Of a stretch of 16,598 nt of DNA, positions 1-5,313 are shown piece after piece. Source of the stretch: JBHIFB01 sp046760905 (GTDB taxonomy: Bacteria > Gemmatimonadota > CAZMKB01). Under the pieces are notes generated by a model. The model saw only the letters and a list, made by a program, of their open reading frames with translations, was not told where the DNA came from and did not search any database. The DNA is taken from the NCBI GenBank assembly GCA_046760905.1, contig JBHIFB010000063.1, positions 1 through 16,598 of the forward strand, written 5' to 3'. The position numbers and the translations under genes were made by a program. How positions within the stretch are numbered: the stretch's first letter is position 1; every line of letters begins with the position of its first letter.

Positions 1-558
1 GGTAAGAACACCATGAAAGCTCATGCACGAATTATCGCGGCCACCAACAGGAATCTCCAGGAAGCAGTAGAAAGCGGAAAGTTCAGGGAGGACCTTTACT
101 ACAGGCTGAACGTGATCACTATCACACTTCCTGAGCTCTGCGAGAGGATCGAGGACATTCCTCTTCTTGCGAATCACTTCTGCAATCTTTACGCTGAAAA
201 AAACGGGAAAAAGCTGAGGGGATTCTCGCAGGAGGTCTTAGACCTCTTCACCGAATATAACTGGCCCGGAAACATACGGGAGCTTGAGAATGTGATAGAA
301 CGCGCCGTGGTCGTGAGCAGGAGTGATGTGATAGAAGTCACAGACCTCCCCGATGAATTGAGAAGCCCTAAATCTGTTACCGGCAAGAGTCTTCAGATTC
401 CAATCGGAACCAGCATGAGGGAAACCAAGAGACGGCTTGTGTTCGAAACCCTAAAGCACACCCGCGGAGATAAGAACACTGCCGCGAAGATCCTTGGAGT
501 AGCCACCCGTACCATTTACCGTGTACTCGCTGCAGAAAGGAACAAAAAAAGCGAGTGA
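1..558 (+). CDS. Sigma-54-dependent transcriptional activator, C-terminal part (5' end outside window)
   Basis: The reading frame is open from base 1, so the gene is cut by the window edge and the apparent ATG at 13 is internal. What remains is the end of the AAA+ ATPase domain and the DNA-binding domain of an NtrC-family enhancer-binding protein. The sensor I strand (RIIAATNR), the FREDLYYRLNV segment, the ERIEDIPLL segment and the sensor II/arginine-finger region WPGNIRELENVIERAV are all family hallmarks. The C terminus holds a Fis-type helix-turn-helix (TAAKILGVATRTIYRVL). Such proteins bind upstream sites and hydrolyse ATP to open sigma-54 promoters. Walker A, the GAFTGA loop and any receiver or sensor domain lie upstream and cannot be seen, so the input signal is unknown. 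A consensus -24/-12 promoter begins 16 bases after the stop and another lies before the NHL gene at 1332, so it probably controls this locus. Confidence 0.95.
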   Translation, partial: GKNTMKAHARIIAATNRNLQEAVESGKFREDLYYRLNVITITLPELCERIEDIPLLANHFCNLYAEKNGKKLRGFSQEVLDLFTEYNWPGNIRELENVIERAVVVSRSDVIEVTDLPDELRSPKSVTGKSLQIPIGTSMRETKRRLVFETLKHTRGDKNTAAKILGVATRTIYRVLAAERNKKSE

Positions 559-574
559 CCTGCCGAATATGACC

Positions 575-590
575 TGGCATGATAGTTGCT
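575..590 (+). promoter_or_regulatory. Sigma-54 (-24/-12) promoter
   Basis: The sequence TGGCATG-atag-TTGCT matches the RpoN consensus TGGCAYR-N4-TTGCW. The invariant GG (576-577) and GC (588-589) are exactly 10 bases apart. The start point is expected near 601, giving a leader of about 105 bases before the receiver-like gene. It lies directly behind a gene for a sigma-54 activator. Confidence 0.8.
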
Positions 591-662
591 GCCTTCGGTA
601 ACTGCATGTTCCATAATATTAATCTTTAAGGGTCTCGATTTTTACCATAGACACCTGACCTG

Positions 663-691
663 GTTAACTCTTTGTAAAACAACAAGTTAAC
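663..691 (+). repeat. Inverted repeat in leader of receiver-like gene
   Basis: Two 13-base arms pair at 11 of 13 positions around a 3-base centre; the outer seven bases (GTTAACT...AGTTAAC) are mostly perfect. It lies about 60-90 bases downstream of the predicted sigma-54 start and ends 15 bases before the ATG at 707. It could be an operator for a dimeric regulator or an mRNA hairpin close to the ribosome binding site. It has no U-tract, so it is not a terminator. Confidence 0.55.
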
Positions 692-706
692 TGAATGGAA
701 CACCTC

Positions 707-1108
707 ATGAAAGCTCTCCTCGTTGAACCGGATTCTCTTTTTAGATGTGCGCTCAAGAAGGTTCTTGAGAAGGAAGGTTTCCGTGTATTCGAGGCAGCGT
801 CTCTGAGAGAGGCGCTTCCAATCGCCCGAAACTCGCAGGTATCCCTTATCACTACTGAGCTTATGCTTGGAGACGTAGAGGCTACAGAGATCATTAACAG
901 ATTGCTCGAGGCGGCACCGGATGCCATAGTAGTGGCGCTCACCGCCTTCACGGAACTGATACCGCAGGAAGAGCTCCAACTTTATGATAACGTTATATTT
1001 ATGAAAAAACCCATTGGAATGAAAGAGCTCCTAATCGCTATCTCAGATCACCTCGGGAAGAGCCCCCCTCCCCGGAAAGACAGAATGTCAAAGGAGAGTC
1101 CACGATAA
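707..1108 (+). CDS. Stand-alone receiver-like protein with degenerate phosphorylation site
   Basis: A 133-residue protein with the alternating beta-alpha pattern of a response-regulator receiver domain and no output domain. The start at 707 is preferred over the in-frame ATG at 695 because GGAA (697-700) sits six bases before it and receiver domains usually begin directly with the first beta strand (KALLVE). By motif alignment, the beta-3 strand reads LITTELML where active receivers have Asp, so the phosphoacceptor is Glu51. The acidic pair before helix 1 is Glu7-Pro8, also non-canonical. The switch Thr79 (ALTAF) and the Lys101-Pro pair (MKKPI) are kept. The fold is therefore intact but the protein is unlikely to be phosphorylated; Glu can mimic the phosphorylated state. 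It has its own sigma-54 promoter and lies between the activator and the cytochrome cluster, suggesting a regulatory partner role. The last 20 residues are basic and probably disordered. Confidence 0.85.
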   Translation: MKALLVEPDSLFRCALKKVLEKEGFRVFEAASLREALPIARNSQVSLITTELMLGDVEATEIINRLLEAAPDAIVVALTAFTELIPQEELQLYDNVIFMKKPIGMKELLIAISDHLGKSPPPRKDRMSKESPR

Positions 1109-1118
1109 GGATTGGAAT

Positions 1119-1140
1119 TGCCAAATTGTCAGCTTTGGCA
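1119..1140 (+). repeat. Inverted repeat TGCCAAA-N8-TTTGGCA
   Basis: Perfect 7-base arms surround an 8-base centre, starting 10 bases after the receiver-like gene. No U-tract follows, so intrinsic termination would be weak at best. The centre lies about 170 bases upstream of the predicted start of the second sigma-54 promoter, a plausible place for an enhancer (UAS) site. Confidence 0.45.
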
Positions 1141-1164
1141 GGAAAGATTCGTATAATCTGTCCA

Positions 1165-1195
1165 GAAGCTGCTAAGATTTCTTGAAAGCGGCTTC
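1165..1195 (+). repeat. Nested inverted repeat, candidate upstream activator site
   Basis: GAAGCTGC (1165-1172) pairs with GCGGCTTC (1188-1195) at 7 of 8 positions. Between them lies a second small palindrome, AAGATTTCTT (1174-1183). The centre is about 120 bases upstream of the predicted sigma-54 start near 1301, the usual distance for an enhancer-binding protein site. Binding is inferred, not shown. Confidence 0.4.
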
Positions 1196-1274
1196 GCGGT
1201 CATGTAGAACCGGCGTAATGACTTGAATGAGAAAAAGTTAGGCAACCTCTTCTGATTCAAAATTACCCGGTTTG

Positions 1275-1290
1275 TGGCACAATGATTGCT
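1275..1290 (+). promoter_or_regulatory. Sigma-54 (-24/-12) promoter of the cytochrome cluster
   Basis: TGGCACA-atga-TTGCT fits the RpoN consensus, with GG (1276-1277) and GC (1288-1289) exactly 10 bases apart. Over 18 bases it matches the promoter at 575 at 14 positions, including the trailing TGC. The predicted start near 1301 leaves a leader of about 30 bases to the GTG at 1332. An apparent upstream TTG start for the NHL gene at 1272 would fall inside this promoter, which argues for the GTG. Confidence 0.85.
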
Positions 1291-1331
1291 GCTATAGGAG
1301 AAATATAAGTAAAACACCAGGGGTCAATGAA

Positions 1332-2279
1332 GTGTCGAAACAGTCTTTAGAAGTACTCCTCATACCGATCCTCATCTTTCTCACACTCCTCTCGGAAGGT
1401 TCACCTTCTGTATCTGCCGTCAAGCCCGAGGTTGTCAGCTACGGAAAATCTGGTAACATCATTTTCAAATCTCCCGCGGGGATTTTCTTCGATTCCCGGC
1501 AGAGGGAAATATATGTCACAGATTCTGGCAGCTCCAGCGTGCTCATATTCAATGAAAGCGGAGAGTTCCTCTTCAGCTTCCCCCACTGGGTCAGGCGCGG
1601 GGGGGAGAAAGTGAAGGGCGAACCGCGCGATATCGTTGTTGACAGCCGGGGACTCATATACCTGACAGACAGTCTCTCCCGGGAAATAGATGTCCTGAAT
1701 GCCAGGGGGATAGTTATTGACTATATAAATCCGCTTGAATTCGAGGCATATCAAGGTCGAATCGTCTATCCCCAGTATATGGCCATAGATCCCCATGATA
1801 CACTCTTTGTTACCCTGGATGGTGATGTCAAAGAAATCATGGTTCTTGATCCCGAGTACAACCTGGTGAGAAGGATGGAAGTGGAGCAAGAGGAAGGTTT
1901 TGGGGGCCTTTCTGGAATTGCTCTGGATAAGCAGGGAAACGTCTTGATAACCGATATCTACGGTCACAGCTGCGTTGGTATCTATTCGAGGAGCGGGAGG
2001 TTGCTCCAAAGCTTCGGCCGCAAGGCCATCGGCGATGAGAACTTCTCCCATCCGCACGGTCTGGCATGCACGGGAGACGGAGATATCTGGGTGGTCGATT
2101 CATTCAGACAGGTCGTGAAGAGGTTCTCTCCGGCGGGGGAGTTCAAAGAAATGGTCGGCGGCTTCGGGATAATGCCGGGAGATTATCAGTACCCGGTAGG
2201 AATCACATCGGATTTAGGAAAGAGGCTATTCGTTGTGGAGAGGGTGGGAAGGAGGTTTCAGATTCTGAGGACAGATTAG
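1332..2279 (+). CDS. Secreted NHL-repeat six-bladed beta-propeller protein (first of three)
   Basis: A 315-residue exported protein. The GTG start is chosen because AGGGG lies eight bases before it, the transcript from the sigma-54 promoter would begin near 1301, and translation gives a clean signal peptide (about residues 1-29, cleavage after SVSA). The rest is six NHL-type repeats at roughly residues 47-83, 96-128, 147-182, 191-229, 238-274 and 286-315. Each follows the pattern P-x-G-I-x-x-D...G-x-I/L-Y/W-V-x-D...V...F...G. NHL propellers are usually protein- or ligand-binding scaffolds with no conserved catalytic residues. NHL genes are commonly found beside multihaem cytochrome genes, and here the next gene, 65 bases on, encodes an OmcS-like cytochrome. 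An assembly, chaperone or anchoring role is inferred. Its fifth blade (WVVDSF) resembles that of the propeller at 4378, suggesting paralogues. Confidence 0.9.
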   Translation: MSKQSLEVLLIPILIFLTLLSEGSPSVSAVKPEVVSYGKSGNIIFKSPAGIFFDSRQREIYVTDSGSSSVLIFNESGEFLFSFPHWVRRGGEKVKGEPRDIVVDSRGLIYLTDSLSREIDVLNARGIVIDYINPLEFEAYQGRIVYPQYMAIDPHDTLFVTLDGDVKEIMVLDPEYNLVRRMEVEQEEGFGGLSGIALDKQGNVLITDIYGHSCVGIYSRSGRLLQSFGRKAIGDENFSHPHGLACTGDGDIWVVDSFRQVVKRFSPAGEFKEMVGGFGIMPGDYQYPVGITSDLGKRLFVVERVGRRFQILRTD

Positions 2280-2293
2280 CTTGCAGGAAACGA

Positions 2294-2314
2294 TCCGGAC
2301 GGTTTCAGTCCGGA
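2294..2314 (+). other. Intercistronic stem-loop
   Basis: TCCGGAC and GTCCGGA form a perfect 7-base GC-rich stem with a 7-base loop, between the first NHL gene and the six-haem cytochrome. No U-tract follows. It could be an mRNA processing or 5'-stabilising element that raises cytochrome message relative to the NHL message. Confidence 0.5.
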
Positions 2315-2344
2315 AACGCTTTAGAGGAAAGGAGGTGAGAAAAA

Positions 2345-3391
2345 GTGAGAAGACTCACTAAAGGGGTCATCGGAGTCATGGCTGTGCTAGCACTGGCCGG
2401 TTATGCGTGGGCAGGTGATTACCATACCGGTGCCACGCTGAACTGCTCCGACTGCCACGTCATGCACTACAGTCAAACGCATGACATGGACGGAGGTTTC
2501 TTCGTCGAACTGGGTACTGAAGGTCCTTACGAGTACCTCTTGAGGAACGACATAAACGACCTTTGCCTCTACTGCCATGATGGGCAGACATGGGCACCGG
2601 ATGTTTTGGAAGAAGGTACTCAAAGTGGTCTCGTAAGGATGGCCGGAGGCCTGAACGAGGTCGGTGGATCAGCATCAGACTATGACGAGACGGACGGACA
2701 CACACTCGGGACGACAGACCCCGCCCCGGGAAGTGATCCCGAGTGGACTCCCGATGCAGAACATGGATTGGTCTGTACGGATTGCCATCAGCCTCACGGC
2801 TATGGAGGTGGAGTAGAGAATCCATACAGGAACCTTACTCCTCGTCCGGGAAATTATGGCTATCCTGACACATACTCCCTTACCTATGCGGTGGGAACGC
2901 CTGACCATACGAAAGATGTTTACGAGGTAACATCAGGTGGTGCAGACCACTACTCGTATGATAACATCTTCTTTATGGAGCCGGATCCTACAAACTCGGC
3001 AATGGCAAGCTGGTGTAAGGGCTGTCACACCAACTTCCATGGAGCCAAAGGCGGCAGTGAGGTTGGAGGAGCTTCCGGTGAGGAGTGGCTCAGGCATCCT
3101 CAGGCTGATGCGGACATCGGTGCTCTTGGTGGCGGTCACTCAAGCGCCGATGAGTTTGTCGCAGATGATGTGTATCCGCACGTGATGACGGATACCGAAA
3201 ACTGGTATCCCACCGATCCGGGCGATGTTACAGATCACACCCCGTCCTGCTTCTCGTGCCACAAGTCCCATGGGAACCAGAATTCCTTCGGACTCATCTT
3301 CTACGGCACGACTCTTCCGATCACGGAGGAGGGTACGAGCGACGGTGTGTATGTGACGATGTGTCAGCAGTGCCATGTTCAGGGAGGATGA
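2345..3391 (+). CDS. Six-haem OmcS-like extracellular c-type cytochrome
   Basis: A 348-residue protein with a signal peptide (cleavage after AWA, residue 23) and six CXXCH haem sites at Cys34, 74, 144, 224, 302 and 340. The GTG start has a near-perfect Shine-Dalgarno (GGAGGTGA, 2331-2338), the strongest in the window, so high expression is likely. Motif order and flanking residues match, from memory, Geobacter OmcS, the six-haem subunit of polymerised cytochrome nanowires: HxG...CxxCHxMH near the mature N terminus, a GHT motif before CxxCHxPHG, then MASWCxxCHxxxH followed by LRHP, CFSCHxxHG, and a final CxxCH near the C terminus. OmcS is somewhat longer (about 430 residues as precursor). The GHT and RHP histidines are candidate distal haem ligands. 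Filament formation is inference. A strong terminator follows the stop. Confidence 0.88.
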   Translation: MRRLTKGVIGVMAVLALAGYAWAGDYHTGATLNCSDCHVMHYSQTHDMDGGFFVELGTEGPYEYLLRNDINDLCLYCHDGQTWAPDVLEEGTQSGLVRMAGGLNEVGGSASDYDETDGHTLGTTDPAPGSDPEWTPDAEHGLVCTDCHQPHGYGGGVENPYRNLTPRPGNYGYPDTYSLTYAVGTPDHTKDVYEVTSGGADHYSYDNIFFMEPDPTNSAMASWCKGCHTNFHGAKGGSEVGGASGEEWLRHPQADADIGALGGGHSSADEFVADDVYPHVMTDTENWYPTDPGDVTDHTPSCFSCHKSHGNQNSFGLIFYGTTLPITEEGTSDGVYVTMCQQCHVQGG

Positions 3392-3405
3392 TCCCTGGTG
3401 TTTTT

Positions 3406-3434
3406 GGGGGGTGCCGAAGGCACCCCCCCTTTTT
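3406..3434 (+). terminator. Strong intrinsic terminator inside the cluster
   Basis: GGGGGGTGCC (3406-3415) pairs perfectly with GGCACCCCCC (3419-3428) around a GAA loop, followed by CTTTTT. It starts 15 bases after the six-haem cytochrome stop. Only 26 bases separate the T-tract from the next start codon and no promoter is visible there. The genes downstream are therefore probably expressed by readthrough, at a lower level than the first cytochrome. Confidence 0.92.
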
Positions 3435-3460
3435 AAGTAATAGGGCAAAAAAGCACGGAA

Positions 3461-4381
3461 ATGCGTACTCTTACGATCTTTTTATTATCAGTATCTGTTT
3501 TAGTGGTTCAAGTGAACTCTCAAGTTGAGATGCTCACTTTTTCCCTGGAAGAACTTTACTCGCTTGTATCATTCCCGGGGGAGGGTGGTTTCGCGAAAAT
3601 CTCAGACATCGCCTATGACGAAGTAACAGGCAAGCTGCTGGTCGCAGATGAGGGCAGAAGAAGGATCTATGTCTTCAGATCGGACGGTTCGCCGGAGAGG
3701 ATCCTCGGGACATCGACAGATATCCCTGCCCCTTCCATGATAGTTCCGGGAAGCGGACCTAAGCTTTTTATAATAGAATCATCCACGGGAAGAGTTTTTA
3801 CTATGAGCCGTGAGGGGAGTGAGGAGGTCGTTCCGTTTTCCATACACGGTGAAGTTACACTTGGTGAGTGCAAGGCGAAGGGAATGGTTCGGGGGAGATC
3901 TGGGAAGCTCTACATAATGGGGACAGACGGGAGGAGTCTGCTTGTCTGTGATAGTGGAGGGAGATTCATAAGGAAGGTCGAAAGCGGTGTAAACCTGAAA
4001 GATCTTGTTTCGATGACAGTCGACCACCGAGGGAGAGTCCTCGCTGCAAAGAGGGGCATGGTAGGGCTTTTTCTCTTCGATGAGTCGGGTGAGTTTTTGA
4101 GAGAAATTGCCATCAGGGATTTCTCTACCACCCTCGCCCTCTCTGAAATCGGAGGCGTCGCCGTCGACATGTCGGGGAGGATATGGCTCAGCTACCCAAT
4201 GGAGGGATTTTTGAAAGTGTTTGATGAGACCGGAGCTCACATTGCCGATGTGGGAAGAGAAACCATACCAGGGGGGCTTTTCTCCCCCACCGATATCGAA
4301 CTCACCCCCTCCGGTTATTTGATGATACTCGAGAGAGGCACCAACAGCATCCGGTGTTTCTCGGTTGAGGTGGCAAGGTGA
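3461..4381 (+). CDS. Secreted NHL-like six-bladed beta-propeller protein (second of three)
   Basis: A 306-residue exported protein. The signal peptide spans about residues 1-20 (hydrophobic IFLLSVSVLVVQV, then NSQ). Six propeller-type repeats follow, with recognisable cores such as KLLVADEGRRRIYVF, KLFIIESSTGRVFTM, GRIWLSYPMEGFLKVF and GYLMILERGTNSIRCF. They are more divergent than in the propeller at 1332, and several lack the usual Asp. No catalytic motif is seen. The ribosome binding site is poor (CGGAA just before ATG), and the gene starts only 26 bases after a strong terminator, so expression is probably low. It overlaps the next propeller gene by four bases (GTGA), indicating translational coupling and perhaps a 1:1 pair. 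Function is unknown; a periplasmic or outer-membrane partner of the cytochromes is the best guess. Confidence 0.87.
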   Translation: MRTLTIFLLSVSVLVVQVNSQVEMLTFSLEELYSLVSFPGEGGFAKISDIAYDEVTGKLLVADEGRRRIYVFRSDGSPERILGTSTDIPAPSMIVPGSGPKLFIIESSTGRVFTMSREGSEEVVPFSIHGEVTLGECKAKGMVRGRSGKLYIMGTDGRSLLVCDSGGRFIRKVESGVNLKDLVSMTVDHRGRVLAAKRGMVGLFLFDESGEFLREIAIRDFSTTLALSEIGGVAVDMSGRIWLSYPMEGFLKVFDETGAHIADVGRETIPGGLFSPTDIELTPSGYLMILERGTNSIRCFSVEVAR

Positions 4382-5313
4382 AGAGGCTGTTCTCAGTAAA
4401 ACTGGTGCTCTTTCTTTCTCTGCTTCACTTTTTCCTGGCAAAGGGGGAAGCCGGTCAGGAGCCTGGGCTTCGGCTGAAGCCGATGGAACTGCTTCTACCG
4501 GGAGGCAAGAGGCTCTCCTCAATCGCTTACTCTGCATCCAGGGGGGAGATATATGTCGCAGATTCCCTCACAGGTGAAATACGTGTGGGTAAACTTGAGG
4601 GGGGGGAGTTCATAAGGCTCGAATCCCTTGAGGGGATCGAGGCGTATGCCATCTGCGCCGGCAATGAGGGCGTCCTTTTTGTCACAGATCTTTACGGAAA
4701 AGGCGTTTCGAAACTCGATGTAAGGGGCCGGGTGATTAAGAGGCTTGAGATTACCGATAAAAAGCAAGAGATCTCTCTTGGAAGGATCAGGGTCGGACCC
4801 CAAGGGAAGGTTTACGTGGTTGAACGCTCAGGCCGAAGGGTTTTTGTCATTGATCCCGAACTCAAGTCTTTCGAATCCATCCTTCTTCAATCCTCTCCCG
4901 ACACCCTCGCCCTGGTGGATTTGACTTTTCAAGAGAACGGCTCACTCATCGCTCTCTCCTCGAAGGGAGAGGTCGTCAGGAAGTATGACCCAAGTGGTAA
5001 GTATCTCGGTGGATTCGGGAAACATGGCTTTGAAAAAGAATCGTTCTCACTCCCGAGTGCGTGTATGGCTGGACCCGGGGGTTTTCTCTGGATCGTCGAT
5101 TCCTTCCAGCATTCAGTAAAAGTTTACGAATTCAGCGGGAAATTCAGAAATGCACTCCTTGAGATGGACAGAACCGGAAATGGACTTTTTTTCCCTGTGG
5201 ATATCACCTATCTCGGCAGGGGAAAGGTCGCGGTTCTCGACAAGGGGACTTTGACTGTTAAGCTCTTCGAAATAGAGGGACTTGGCGGGAGGCAGCACCA
5301 TGATGAGGATTGA
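4378..5313 (+). CDS. Secreted NHL-repeat six-bladed beta-propeller protein (third of three)
   Basis: A 311-residue exported protein starting with GTG inside the stop of the preceding gene (GTGA overlap). The signal peptide covers about residues 1-25 (KRLFSVK, then LVLFLSLLHFFLA, ending near GEAG). Six repeats follow with cores such as GEIYVADSLTGEIRV, GVLFVTDLYGKGVSKL, GKVYVVERSGRRVFVI, GSLIALSSKGEVVRKY, GFLWIVDSFQHSVKVY and GKVAVLDKGTLTVKLF. It is closer to the propeller at 1332 than to the one at 3461. The C terminus overlaps the start of the 13-haem cytochrome by 14 bases. The arrangement NHL gene followed at once by an OmcS-type cytochrome gene thus occurs twice in the window, which supports a functional pairing between propeller and cytochrome. 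No enzymatic residues are recognised. Confidence 0.9.
   Translation: MKRLFSVKLVLFLSLLHFFLAKGEAGQEPGLRLKPMELLLPGGKRLSSIAYSASRGEIYVADSLTGEIRVGKLEGGEFIRLESLEGIEAYAICAGNEGVLFVTDLYGKGVSKLDVRGRVIKRLEITDKKQEISLGRIRVGPQGKVYVVERSGRRVFVIDPELKSFESILLQSSPDTLALVDLTFQENGSLIALSSKGEVVRKYDPSGKYLGGFGKHGFEKESFSLPSACMAGPGGFLWIVDSFQHSVKVYEFSGKFRNALLEMDRTGNGLFFPVDITYLGRGKVAVLDKGTLTVKLFEIEGLGGRQHHDED

Noticed and set aside
1272..1331. Upstream TTG start extending the first NHL protein by 20 residues
   Set aside because: It lies inside the -24/-12 promoter and upstream of the predicted transcript start; the GTG at 1332 has a Shine-Dalgarno and gives a proper signal peptide.
1401..2057. Long open frame on the minus strand (218 codons)
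   Set aside because: Antisense to the first NHL gene; the plus-strand frame shows six clear NHL repeats and this one shows no domain or ribosome binding site.
3779..4537. Long open frame on the minus strand (252 codons)
   Set aside because: It is the shadow of two NHL genes; the product has no recognisable domain and the plus-strand proteins have clear signal peptides and repeats.
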